Position numbers and translations under genes: made by a program. Below the pieces are notes generated by a model. The model was not told where the DNA came from. It searched no databases and saw only the letters and a program-made list of their open reading frames with translations. A stretch of 64,000 nt of DNA from Siphonodentalium dalli (Eukaryota > Mollusca > Scaphopoda > Gadilida > Siphonodentaliidae). The stretch lies in NCBI GenBank assembly GCA_032622095.1, contig CP136065.1, positions 19,332,134 to 19,396,133 on the forward strand, given 5' to 3'. Every line of letters begins with the position of its first letter. The first letter of the stretch is position 1. Below are positions 47,245-57,852 of the stretch, piece after piece.

Positions 47245-47570
47245 GAACTTGATTTGGTAGATAATCTACTTAGAAACACCTCATTTTGAGTTGATAATGT
47301 GCTGAAAATGAGAGCGTTCAGTCACATGATCGACTCATAATGAGGCGATAATAAGAAGATTATGTGCTGACAATTACACAAATAAGCCAACTCAAGACTT
47401 GTTCATGTGTACGTTCTTTAACATGTGTTTTCAATGTTGCCCGATCCATAAAACTAAATAACGGATATGAGTCCATTATCTGCTTATTTCAGAATCAAAT
47501 AATCACAGTATGTATACCTATTTCACATTATATATCGATTATGTGCGTATTTGTTCGATGATGCATTGGA
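47245..47570 (+). repeat. Repeat R6, forward copy (uninterrupted TA)
   Basis: R6 is defined by an inner foldback: CCTCATTTTGAGT..GATAATGTG mirrored by CACATGATCGACTCATAATGAGG, then TTATGTGCTGACAATTACAC, CTTTAACATGTGTTTTCA, CATTATCTGCTTATTTCAGAATC and CCTATTTCACATTATAT. Other copies: 57240-57930, 59585-60170 and, inverted, 60690-61150 and 63160-63330. TA at 47519-47520 matches the insertion point of the MITE at 57503. The 65-codon frame is a by-product. Confidence 0.85.
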
Positions 47571-47869
47571 TCACGCAATTACTACACGACACTCCCGTAT
47601 ATGAGTGGGCGGAGACTCTTGATCAGTGTTTGTTCAATGGACTGTTCAGTTGTTGGTATATATATAATTATAATTCTCCTTGACATACCTTCTATATAGA
47701 GTTAGATTTGTTTATCATGTTACATTGAGTCCTGCCATTCAAACTGCGTCCTTGATACTCAATTTATTAAGAACTCATTCGCGAAATCATTGGCAAACGA
47801 TCGACACACACTGTCATTTCAACATATTCTCACGCAATTAGGTTCAAACCCGACCTGTAATATTCACAT

Positions 47870-48010
47870 AGGTTCATATTGGATTATTTGATTCAGAAAT
47901 AAGCCCTTATTGAACTTATGTCCGTTAGTTTTTTTTGGCGCGGGTCTCAGCGAAAACACATTTTAAAAGCGTACATCTTGTAAGTCGGCAGTTGATTTAT
48001 TCGTGTTAAT
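47870..48010 (-). repeat. Repeat R6, partial inverted copy
   Basis: ATTCAGAAATAAGCCC, GGCGCGGGTCTCAGCGAAAACACA and TTTTAAAAGCGTAC are the inverted counterparts of R6 words. With the forward copy at 47245 this gives a ~0.75 kb structure with inverted ends. Confidence 0.65.
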
Positions 48011-48034
48011 GTCCACCCATTATGAACTTATAGT

Positions 48035-48190
48035 AAGTCAATATGAGTCGACAAGGACTCAATATGAGTCGACAAGGACTCAAAATGAGGCGACAAGGAC
48101 TCAAAATGAGGACTCAAAATGAGGACTCAAAATGAGGCGACAAGGACTCAAAATGAGGCGACAAGGACTCAAAATGAGGCGATTATACGC
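48035..48190 (+). repeat. 21-bp tandem array related to R6 foldback
   Basis: The unit GACTCAAAATGAGGCGACAAG repeats about seven times, with short 13-bp forms (GACTCAAAATGAG). The words GACTCA-ATGAGGCGA are the core of the R6 foldback, so the array probably grew from it. Confidence 0.9.
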
Positions 48191-48217
48191 CGATTATAAA
48201 CCGTAAACAAACCCGTA

Positions 48218-48680
48218 TATGTGACCCGCCATATCAAATCCAGTCGTAAGTCGGGATTTTTTTACCCTGTGCCAATGCATTCTCTTATATATGCGAGTCG
48301 ACCATAGGTCGCCTCGCATATATAAGAGAATGCATTGGCCTAACAATTTTTTACAATTTTAATAATTTGTTCTTGTATTCTTTAACAATTTTATAATTTC
48401 ACCCACACAGAGCCTCAGACAAACATGAGCAGACGACACTCTTCTATATGCTTCTATATATGTGTGGGGCTCCCTGTAGGGTAATGCATGTTTTTTATTT
48501 TATGTCCTAAAAATTGTAGGAAACATTTATTTAAAAAAAATGAAAAAAAAATTGTTAGGCCAATGCATTCTCTTATATATGCGAGGCGACCTATGGTCGA
48601 CTCGCATATATAAGAGAATGCATTGGCACAGGGTAAAAAAATCCCGACTTACGACTGGATTTGATATGGCGGGTCACATA
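48218..48680 (+). mobile_element. TA-flanked hairpin MITE T, copy 1
   Basis: The element 48220-48678 starts TGTGACCCGCCATATCAAAT and ends with its complement, flanked by TA (possibly TATA). TIRs are about 140 bp because each includes a complete 67-nt hairpin module (48272-48338 and 48560-48626). The core holds ACATGAGCAGACGACACTC and TGTGTGGGGCTCCCTG, near-identical to the core of the TTAA-flanked element at 56413. No transposase. TA target duplication suggests a Tc1/mariner-type enzyme (inference). Confidence 0.9.
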
Positions 48681-48908
48681 TAAGCCCACAACGTGCTGGT
48701 CATTCAGGTGATGATATCGAATATCGGTTGTTCAAATCATATTCACTGTTGGATTATCATGCCAAAACCAGTTGCATGTGACCCTACATGATATATGTAA
48801 GGTACATTATGTCAATTTTGGGTTGCATGCTGGACATAAGGCCTGATATTGGAATCGAGTTTTGAGTTTTGAGTTTCAGAACTAATCTACACCAATGAAT
48901 AATATTGT

Positions 48909-49112
48909 ATTCTGACCACCGAGCACCCACTCCATCTGGACGTAGCAATTATATTAAACATCCCATCAATTATACGTGCACTGCCAGCTATGTCTGATAA
49001 CTTGTATTTTATTCTGACCGCCGAGCACCCCCTCCATCTGGACGTGGCGATTATTTTAAACATCTCATTAATCGTACGTGCACTGCCATACATGTCTGAT
49101 AACTTGTGGCGT
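48909..49112 (+). repeat. 102-bp tandem duplication
   Basis: TCTGACCACCGAGCACCC..ATGTCTGATAACTTGT occurs twice with offset 102 and about 10% difference. TGTCTGACCGCCGAATACCCCC at about 58589 is a third, partial match. Confidence 0.9.
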
Positions 49113-49345
49113 GATACCGGCATATCCAGCGTGGTAGAGGCAACCCACTGGTGTATTAGTTATATTTGTGTATGTTAGTACTTTCCTCTCAAAAAGGAGC
49201 AAAATACACATCATGAGATCGTTGCCGGAAAATGGAGATATCATTATAACTTAATGAAAGGTTACAAACGGCCCAATGTTGTTAATTAAACTGCTGGGAA
49301 ATTTTAATCGGCGATTAATAGCGTTTCAAGTCACCCTATTAATCT

Positions 49346-49450
49346 CTCGTAGGTTTCCTAACGATATCTTGTATTCTCGAGTGATATGGACTCGTAGTAA
49401 ACTCTCATAGGTTACCTAACGATATCTTGTATTCTCAAGTGATATGGACT
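49346..49450 (+). repeat. 57-bp-offset duplication
   Basis: CCTAACGATATCTTGTATTC with AGTGATATGGACT appears twice, 57 bp apart. Confidence 0.9.
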
Positions 49451-49635
49451 GACTGATGCAGTATATCTCTATGCTGAGTGATCTCGTGCAGGGTAATATA
49501 TTATAATAAATGTTATCTGCAGAATATCTCTGTGACATATGCTTCCTGTGTATGAGTATGCATAGTACTCAGATCACACTAAAACTGGTCAATGTTAGCA
49601 TTATGATACCCGGTTACCTGTGCATACACATATGG

Positions 49636-49880
49636 GAAGCAGATAGATCAGTTGGTTAGTGGGCCAACCTTTGAGCACACCTATACGACACGGTCACGGG
49701 TTCTAATCCGACCTCGTATTGGTCGGACTTTGGTGAACTACTCATCAGAAAGTAGAGCCTCCTGTCAACAAAGGGTAGGTTGTGAATTGACAGTGCAACG
49801 AATGAAGCTTCGGTGCTATCGACAATCAATGAGGTCGATGAAATTCTTGCACTGGTTTTGTTATCACACCGTTTAAAGTG
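49636..49880 (+). mobile_element. tRNA-derived SINE, probable
   Basis: A-box-like TAGATCAGTTGGTTAG (49644-49659) and B-box-like GGGTTCTAATCC (49698-49709) at tRNA spacing, followed by a non-tRNA body (GACCTCGTATTGGTCGG). The cloverleaf does not close, so it is not a tRNA gene. The 3' limit is uncertain. Confidence 0.6.
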
Positions 49881-51119
49881 AAAATCGAACACTGATCACG
49901 TGCGGCTCCTGTGCATGTTGTTATTTTAGAATGCCATTGACTGCAAAATAGACAAAATACAGTTACCAAATATGTGCTGGTGGGTATTCGTGCGAAAGTT
50001 TTTTTATAATATCTTTATTCAGACGAAATAATCAGAAGAAGAAAACAAGAAACTAATACATACTCATCTTATGCAATTTCTAGTAACGTTACACACCAAA
50101 TGTTTACCGCCATTGTATGTCTGCTATATATGTGTGGGTGGGTGGGTTGGGGAGGGCAGAGATAAATGCGCAAGTGCATATAATCAGTGGTTTTGAAATA
50201 ATAAAGTATTGTTTGTCTTATTGTTGGGAATCAACATCGATATGTCTTTATGTAAGAGGAAAGTTATTGTGTTCTTAGCAGTGTGGTATATCTCACAGCA
50301 GCATTGCGGAAATAAATATAACGCGAATCTTGTTTAATAACTGTTCTGAATAGGACCATAGTTTTATTAATTGATTGTAGCTGCATTGCATGGTTATAGT
50401 AAGATACACGTTCTGCCTTAAAAGTATCCAGTCGAGAGGAAGACTTCTTCCTTTTCATATTTGTCGAAGTAGTGGCACATCTTCTCGTGACAATTGAACG
50501 CGTGTGTGATAGCTGGTTAATGGTGTGGTCCAAAGACCACAACATGTAACGGATAATCATTACTGTGATTTTTTCGAAACCGCTCTACTAACCGAACATT
50601 CCCACGGATGGGCATCAGCCAAGTAAACCGCGTAAAGTACAAAGGGTTGACGGTAAATTGGCAGTACCAATAATTATATCGACAAAACCTTTCCCTGTAG
50701 TGTTCACGCTGTAAATTATTGCCAGATCCGATAAATAGTGTGAAGAAACGATATTTTTTCGCAGTTTTAGCAAGGAGATCGGCGAACTTCCTTCACTGTT
50801 TTTTGTTATAGCATTAATTTAAAGCGAGAATCGAAGAGATAATCAGCCAGTGTTGATGTGATTATTCCTCTGATCAGAGACATATTTATGCTGAGATTAA
50901 TGCGATCGTGAGGGTATAAATCATTCATCTTCCGCTCTTATAATATTTTTTGTTTGAATAATGTATAACAGTTTTTGCTCCGCGGCAGTTATTTTAGTTC
51001 AGCACTGACAGCATAATAGACGGTAGATCTTATTTGCCATAATGAAATGGGTCAGTAATGTTTCGAGATATGGGTGACCCCGACTGGGAGATCACGCCGC
51101 TCTCTTCGTACTAAAAGCT
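49881..51119. other. No gene supported
   Basis: The minus frame 50264-50560 (98 codons, with KRKKSSSRL) has some charged composition but no family. GTGTGGGTGGGTGGGTTGGGG near 50130 is a short G-rich run. No repeats were recognised. Confidence 0.35.
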
Positions 51120-51456
51120 GAAACAATGAAGGTCTATGAAGTCTGCGATGCTATTAAGATAGTGGATGTTTCGTTTGACAAACACATTCGCTGATGCGTA
51201 TATAGTGTTTGTTGGCGTCAATTTCTTGTCGGCTTTTCTGGGGGTCCAACTGTTTATCTCATTACGCAATTGCTGTCTGATATCTTCTTTAGAGTCGACT
51301 TATGTCATCGCCACAAACGCTGCTTGGTGCAGTAACCTGTTAATGATTATGTTTGTTATATCTTCCTCGCATGTACAGGAGCGTCGGGAGTCTGTTCACA
51401 ACCCATCGCTCGGAGGGGCTGTCAGCAGAGTGTCAAGGTATCCAGTGGCTACTTAA
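51120..51456 (+). pseudogene. Possible gustatory-receptor-like (7tm_7) fragment
   Basis: A frame from 51166 encodes MFRLTNTFADAYIVFVGVNF, then hydrophobic LSAFLGVQLF and NLLMIMFVISSSHVQERRES. The frame just upstream reads MKVYEVCDAIKIVD and would join by a one-base shift near 51163. A hydrophobic segment after an N.F word, and a second ending in SS.V.ER/E, resemble the TM5-TM6 part of invertebrate gustatory-receptor-like proteins. No TYhhhhhQF TM7 motif was found downstream. The match is by pattern only and may be chance. Confidence 0.22.
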
Positions 51457-52079
51457 GGTCCCACAAAAATGACAAAATGTTCGTCTCCGCACAATTTATT
51501 GTTTCGAGAGCTGTTTTTATTCGTTTTCAGTCGACTTACCGACGTTACGAAACGATATATATATTATTATTTTAGTACATGTTTTCATAATTGTAATGGT
51601 GGTTTTGATGCGACTTATAAGCGGTACAGGGTTTCCAAAGACGCGTAATATATTCCAGTCGAAAAACAGGGAAGCCTTCGTCGATGTTTTAAGACTGTTC
51701 TAGACGCAAGATCTGATGTACAGTATATCCTGGTACTTTTATTACACGAAGACCCCTCTAAATGAATACTATAGACCAGTCCAATTCAGACTTGTATAAC
51801 TGCATGGGAGAATAAATTTAGTATAGAAAACGGTTCAATATAAATAGAGAAAATCGGGGGCACGAACTCTGTATGGGCCTTTAGATGCATGTTTTGATAT
51901 TATTTCAGTGTTTCACGTTCAAATAAATGGATCAGCAACCAGACCGCTTGTACCCTTCTCCCTATTCGACCTGCTTCAAATAGAGCGTTACACACATATT
52001 AACTGACGGGAGCAGTTTACGGTTTCCAGGACACAATGTATATGGAGAAATTGTTTAATAGACCTTGATTTATTAATTG
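51457..52079. other. No gene seen
   Basis: I find no motif or repeat in this stretch. Confidence 0.4.
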
Positions 52080-52502
52080 ATTGAGGTTTTTAACGTCGTT
52101 TAGCCGATACGCCATATCGCGACCAAGAACGGGTATCAAACAATTTCTGGGCGAAGCAACCTTATAGATACATCAGACAGTGCACTACATTAAATCAATG
52201 AGCTGTGTGCAAATAAAAGCATCCAAGAGGAATGTTTCCACTTGGAGTCATGAATATAAAAACAAGAACTGACTAGTTTGCAAGCATACTATTAATGTAA
52301 TATAAGAATAATACATAGCAAATAAATAACACGAAATTACCAAGTGTGCACATCAAAATACGTAAAGTAGCTTTCAACATCTGATTTTGCATTGATAAGG
52401 CATTTATAATATTTGATGAATCGCACATATCTCATCTGACGAATCTCATCTATTACCCAACCGACAGCTTCAATCCCCAAATACTGTTTGGGCCGGTAGT
52501 GT
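52080..52502. repeat. Dispersed repeat R5, copy 2 (interrupted)
   Basis: It parallels 43010-43520 through TTTAACGTCGTTTAGCC, GTTTCCACTTGGAGTCATGA, AATAAATAACACGAAATTACC, CCAACCGACAGCTTCAAT and CAAATACTG. The copy is then interrupted by MITE G and resumes after it with TCGTTTCTCGTT (53004-53020). Confidence 0.82.
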
Positions 52503-53003
52503 TAAAGGCACGTGAGGCCTTAATTGTCGAAAATATTCATATTTGTTCCAAACACCGTAAACAGAAAAAACATTAAAACGCATACAGTTTCCTTCATATA
52601 TACCATGACCATCGCGTAAACAGCATGTTATCATAAAGATTTACTATATTTTACCTAAGCAAGAGCCTGATTGGGTTACAGAGGACAACACAATTCTACT
52701 GGCTAATCACACACAAATGGCAGAAACGCTCTTTATTAGTTCCATATCAGGAATTCACCAACAAAGAACGCTCTTTATGTTTACCATCATAATATAAACA
52801 AACACCAGAAAATAACTTCTTATGCTTTTGTTTACATAACAATGGTTAAACATATGAGAATAACATACTGTTTATGCGATATTTGTTATTTATATACGGA
52901 CAAAGTCTGTCTACATTTTGATGTTCTTTCTGTTTGTGGCGGTTTTTGACGGGTGGTAATATTTTCACAGGATACCCACCACCAAGGCCAACCGTACCTT
53001 TAA
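52502..53003 (+). mobile_element. TTAA-flanked MITE family G, copy 2
   Basis: The element 52506-52999 starts AGGCACGTGAGGCC and ends GGCCAACCGTACCT, with TTAA on both sides. The interior shares TTGTTTACATAACAA, GAACGCTCTTTATGTTTACCAT and TTCTGTTTGTGGCGGTTTTTG with copies 1 and 3. Its target is repeat R5. Confidence 0.88.
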
Positions 53004-53340
53004 TCGTTTCTCGTTAAGCATCTGGTCAAATTTTGATAGTTCAAATATGAAGCTTTCTTTCTGGAGCGACTTTTGAACATGTTTTTCGAAGTAACAGGCG
53101 ATTTTTGTTGTGAAGCAATATCAACACGAATATAGACTGTGTTACAGTAACTGGCTCGACTTGAGTGGATTGTTTCTGAGCAACGGGGGCATCGTCACTA
53201 GAGGTTTCGATGGCATGTGATGCAGATTATGTGACAGGAGTTAGATCAGTTACGTCAAGTTGTATCGCTTGTGATACACGAATTGTGTTGGTCTGATTAT
53301 TGTCGGTCTGAGTGCTGCCATCAGCATACTTTCTTTTATA

Positions 53341-53783
53341 AGAGGCGGTAGTGGTCCAGTGGTTAGCGCGTTGGACTTATCTTCGCTGTCAACACAGCGA
53401 GGCGAGTTCGCAGCCGGCTAGTGGTCTATTTGGAGTTTCCATACAACAGTGACTTGGCCGCTTTGAGCTATGTGCAATTGAAGGATTGTACACTGTTTGA
53501 ATCTCGCGCCAAGTTGTTACCCTTGAGCAAGGTCGCTCGTACTGTGTCTGCTTTGCACCACCCATGCGTTATAAGGGTACCTGTTAATGAGCAGTGAAAG
53601 ATCTTGTCAGTATGCTAGCCACATGGTATCCTGGCATACTCTCGGCTGTACCTCCCCCTGTCCCCGGGGAGCGGTAGATGATTACTGATTGTTCAGGCTC
53701 ATCAGGGTAATAATTGTAATACATTGGGCGCTTTGAGCCTCATGGGAAAGGCGCTTTACAAATGCTATACATTATTATTATAA
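53341..53783 (+). mobile_element. tRNA-derived SINE with LINE-like tail
   Basis: The head contains A box TGGTCCAGTGGTTAG (53352-53366) and B-box-like GAGTTCGCAGCC (about 53405), at tRNA spacing. A ~350-bp body follows, ending GGCGCTTTACAAATGC and ATTATTATTATAA. Such GCGCTxTAxAAATGC/ATT-repeat ends are shared by many animal SINEs with L2/CR1-type LINEs, which would supply the reverse transcriptase. It sits tail-to-tail against the broken LINE ORF1 and truncates its 3' end. Confidence 0.85.
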
Positions 53784-54880
53784 ACGATAGCCGAATTTGT
53801 GACAGGTTGAATTGATGGTCGAACACCATTTATTATTTTGTGTTCATCGAAACATGATAGATGTTTCTCAGCCTTACACGGTTGAATTTTGAATTCATGT
53901 CCCATAATGGACATGAACGATCCATTGAAGCACGTGAACCTTGACAGTTTCGGCACCTTTTTGGTTTAGTGCAATCCTTATCATCATGACCAAAAACATA
54001 ACAGCGTACACGTATGGCTTCTTTACTTTTACAATGCTCCTGGCCATGACCATACCGCTGACATTTAAAACATCGTAAGGGATTTGGAACATATGCAGAG
54101 AAATCTTCATATATCCAACCTTCAATGCCGGCGGATGTTCGTACCGATTGAAAGTCAAAAGATAATTATACAAAGGAACTTGTAGTCCATCAACTGAATT
54201 ATCAGTAACGCCCTGTGGTACCAACTCCGCCAATATTTCTGATTCCGACGAATTAGCTATATCGCGGGTTCAGAACGCAGCTCTGCTACTATTCAATGTA
54301 ACCAACACAGTATAGCGTATATGCCCAGGAACTGTGTTGTGGAATGAATAATTGTATTGGCCTTGCACTGTGTTTCTCCAAAGATCTGAGGCAATTATAT
54401 GGCAGTGTACGTTAGACTGAATACTGGTGTCTGTGCAATAGTTGTTAACTGCAGCCTAGCATCAGAATCAACTTTCTTTGAACATTCAATCAAGACGAAG
54501 CCACTTTTTGGTCCAGTCATGATTGGTATAACATAATTAAATTATCCATCAATGCTTTGTATTGCTCTGCCACTATTCAATGTTTTGTGAGGAGCAACCA
54601 TGACTGGTGTTTGTGCAACAGCTGTTAGCTGCAACAAAGCATCAGACTGAACTGTATTGGACCAAGAGAGAGCCGGTCATGCGTCAGATCCTGATCGGGT
54701 TGACAGATTTCAATTGTTCGACAATACTTTGAAGTGTAATATATATCAGTGAAACATTCAGAGGGTCTTTTCTTAGTCGAGTCGAAGCTATGAACCAAGT
54801 AATGAGGGAATACCCCGAGGTATGAGAAGCAAAACATAACAACTAGCTCAGCAGCCGCCGCGGACTACCCTTCGAATTTT
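53784..54880 (-). pseudogene. LINE ORF1 (gag-like, zinc-knuckle), broken
   Basis: Minus-strand frames give, in order: KRPSECFTDIYYTSK / QSIVEQLKSVN (54700-54780), SDALLQLTAVAQTPVMVAPH with KTLNSGRAIQS (about 54565-54655), SGFVLIECSKKVDSDARLQL (about 54440-54500), RDIANSSESEILAELVPQG and VTD, LLTFNRYEHPPALKVGYM, then VPNPLRCFKCQRYGHGQEHC, CYVFGHDDKDCTKPKRCRNC and SCPLWDMNSKF. The C..C....H....C knuckles and the preceding LTF..P..I..GY segment are those of ORF1 proteins of Jockey-type LINEs, which bind element RNA. Frames change at least three times, and ~60 bp is duplicated at 54425-54485 and 54601-54660. No start codon can be fixed. Confidence 0.88.
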
Positions 54881-55369
54881 GTTCGGGCCAAAGACATTTC
54901 ATGCATGAGCCACCAATCGAAACGCCACTTGATAAATCGATAATTAGATGTCTGAGTGATAGGGTGTCTAACAGAAATATTCTGGGCCTCTTTTCGTCTG
55001 AACGTTATTATTCTATGTATCTCGGAACCAATACAGAAATTTCTGGAAAAAGATAGCGTCTTTAGCTCTATCTTGCTATCTATATATTTCGACCCTATAA
55101 TTTTCAAGACACAATTGTACAATGTCATTACCAGACATGCATTGGCCCACCCACCCCGAGAGAGCAATAAACGGTTACGTGAAACGACAGTCATCTCTTA
55201 ATTCAAATTGTATATCGACAGCTAAAGCTCTCGCTAGGTGGGATGGATATACAATGATTTCCGGAAACGATTCACTTGAGCATACACGCTTGATTACGAA
55301 TCCAGTCCATGGTGCAACATAATTATTTGTGCACTTATTTGTGTTGTACTATTAATGGAATAAATACGG

Positions 55370-55720
55370 TTTTAAAGCCACATGGCGGTTTGCGCTCCAA
55401 AATACGAAAAATATTATTCGCTTTTGAATGTTTTCCGGTATCGAAATAAGTCGATAAATATCTCAACTACCTTTCTACGAGTATTCTGTATCACCAAAAA
55501 AGACGCATTGAAGTACTGACAAATGCAATTATGAACAAGGTGTTTGGGTCCCAAACAAAACAAAAACAGCCATTTGCACGACATGGAACAGTAAGGAGCG
55601 TTCCGTGTTATTCTATTACTGGTATGGTAGCAATAAAGTGCGTTTGTCAGACTTCGGGCGAAATATTGGAAACGGCTGGAAAATGGTTGTGACTTTGGCA
55701 AGTGTTTTTCAAAGTATACG
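55370..55720 (+). repeat. Dispersed repeat R3, copy 3
   Basis: GCGGTTTGCGCTCCAAAATAC, TATTCGCTTTTGAATGTTTTCC, ACAGCCATTTGCACGACATGG, GGAGCGTTCCGTGTTATTCT and GACTTTGGCAAGTGTTTTTC follow in the order of copy 1. The 95-codon minus frame across it is not supported. Confidence 0.75.
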
Positions 55721-56408
55721 AAGCCGGCATACCAATAGTTCGTTAATGTATTGACCTATCGTATCCGTCCCTCCATATTATGCAGACAAAATTTGGAGGT
55801 TAGAATGAGCCATGTCCGTTTAACTAGAAGTACAAATGGGAAGCTGCACTAACCTTGAATGGTAATATTCGTGTACAGATGCTCCAAATTGAATCTATTG
55901 TTTCCCGTACAATGAACCGGCGCTTCCGTTGCATTCGACTCACGTGTCCGAAATGCCAGAGTTGTGTGCTGGGCTCTTATTTAGGGGGTATCTTAATTGC
56001 GAAGCATCCGGTTTGCAATACCACGGGCAATTTGCATGCAATTCGTTCTCTACGCCCAATTTCCAAACGCAATCAGTACTGGTATTGAACTTCGAGTCTT
56101 ACGGGAAATGTGATGATAAGGAACATATTGGCACGACACCAAGACATTCGATTTAAATACCCATAACCTACGACGTGGTTTATCAATCTAGCAAATTAGT
56201 TTTGTAAGGAGTCTATGCATCATAGCAATACACTTCAGTCAGTTCCTTCGCCAAGAACGTCGTCGACACAACAAATCTCCCGCTTTCAAAATTGTTGTAC
56301 AAACAATATGTGAAGAGAACCATCTGTCAGAAGCAATGTAATTAGCATTCTGGGGGGTCAACCAGTATCTCACAAAGCTGATAAGGTGAATAGGTTGTCG
56401 TGTCTTTG
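55721..56408. other. No gene seen
   Basis: Overlapping frames at 55855-56088 and 55929-56156 lack motifs. GAGGTTAGAATGAGCCATGT at about 55798 is an R3-type boundary word. Confidence 0.4.
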
Positions 56409-56862
56409 TTAACCCTTTACCCACCAGAACGGTCCTGTGCCAATGCATTCTCTTATATGTGCGAGTCGACCATAGGTCGCCTCGCATATATAAGAGAATG
56501 CATTGGCCTAACAATTTTTTACAATTTTAATAATTTTTTCTTGTATTCTTTAACAATTTTATAATTTCACCCATAAAGAGCCCCAGACAAACATGAGCAG
56601 ACGATACTCTTCTATATGCTTCTATATATGTGTGGGGCTCCCTGCAGGGTAATGGATGTTTTTTATTTTATGTCCTAAAAATTGTAAGAAACATTTATTT
56701 AAAAAAAATGATAAAAAATTGTTAGGCCAATGCATTCTCTTATATATGCGAGGCGACCTATGGTCGACTCGCATATATAAGAGAATGCATTGGCACAGGG
56801 TATTTTAGGCTGTTGAAGCTTTATTTGGGCGTTTTTTGCCGTTTTGTTGGGTAAAGGTTTAA
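56409..56862 (-). mobile_element. piggyBac-like MITE P1, copy B
   Basis: TTAA precedes CCCTTTACCCACCAG (56413), and the right end is TTGTTGGGTAAAGG before TTTAA. The long arm with GGCTGTTGAAGCTTTATTTGG lies on the right, so orientation is opposite to copies A and C. Hairpin modules are at 56440-56506 and 56727-56793. Its core (GAGCAGACGATACTC, GTGTGGGGCTCCCTGCAGGG) matches the TA-flanked element at 48220 rather than copies A and C. Confidence 0.88.
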
Positions 56863-57239
56863 AGAGGAATTCATGTTCAAGATTAATGTTATTACAGTTA
56901 TAGGGTTATCAAATTTGTTGCCGTTTTTACGTTCCCGGTGGGTTGTTTCGTCGGTAAAAACTATGTAATTTATGTATTTTTCATAAATGTATAGTAACAT
57001 TTCTATTCCACGGTCGAACATGTAGTGAGTGCATTGTTGGTAACAATTGAAGGAAGAATCTTCTTTATGTCTGTCACAAATGTAATTACATTCAATCATA
57101 TTTCAATAGTTCTTTCAATTTGAAAGGAAAGTCTAACTAATTTAATGTTAAGGAATAATATCTGTTTCCTAAAGTCATTGACACAGTTTAAAGGCATCAT
57201 CACGTTTTAAATTAAGAACTGAAGCGGATAAAAGAGAAC

Positions 57240-57502
57240 GAGTTCCAGGTAAATAATCTGCTTAGATTCGCCTCATCTTGAGTCAATAATGTGCTGAAAA
57301 TGAGAGCTTTTTAGTCACATTATCGACTCATAACGAGGCGATTGTAGGCATAGTATGTGCGGACAATAATTCAAATAAGCTAACTCACGACTTTTCAGGT
57401 GAACACTCTTTAACATGTGTTGTCACTGTGGCCCGCGCTATAAAACGAAATGACAGGTATGAGTCCATTATCTGCTTATTTCATAATCACAATATGTACA
57501 TA
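57240..57502 (+). repeat. Repeat R6, copy interrupted by MITE T
   Basis: CGCCTCATCTTGAGTC, AATGTGCTGAAAATGAGAGC, CACATTATCGACTCATAACGAGG, CTCTTTAACATGTGTTGTCA and CATTATCTGCTTATTTCATAATC lead to the MITE; the copy resumes after it with TTTCACATTATATGTCGATC (to about 57895). Confidence 0.88.
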
Positions 57503-57852
57503 TGTGACCCGCCATATCAGATCCAAATAAGAGAATGCATTGGCCTAACAATTTTGTATCATGTTTTTTAAATAAATGTTTCTTACAATTTTTAGGACAT
57601 AAAATAAAAATACATCCATTACGCTGCAGGGAGCCCCATACATGTTTGTCTCGGGCTCTGTATGGGCGAAATTATAAAATTGTTAAAGAATACAAGAACA
57701 AATTATTAAAATTGTAAAAAATTGTTAGGCCAATGCATTCTCTTATATATGCGAGGCGACCTATGGTCGACTCGCATATATAAGAGAATGCATAGGCACA
57801 GGGTAAAAATAAATCCCGACTTCCGACTGGATTTCATATGGCGGGTCACATA
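57501..57852 (-). mobile_element. TA-flanked hairpin MITE T, copy 2
   Basis: The element 57503-57850 begins TGTGACCCGCCATATCAGAT and ends with the complement, between TA and TA. The left hairpin has lost its first half, leaving AATAAGAGAATGCATTGG; the right hairpin is complete (57730-57796, one changed base). The core lies in the opposite orientation to copy 1. Insertion into R6 is shown by uninterrupted R6 copies at 47519 and 60102. Confidence 0.9.

Noticed and set aside
50264-50560. 98-codon minus-strand frame with a basic stretch as an exon
   Set aside because: No family recognised and no supporting splice sites; left as unassigned sequence.
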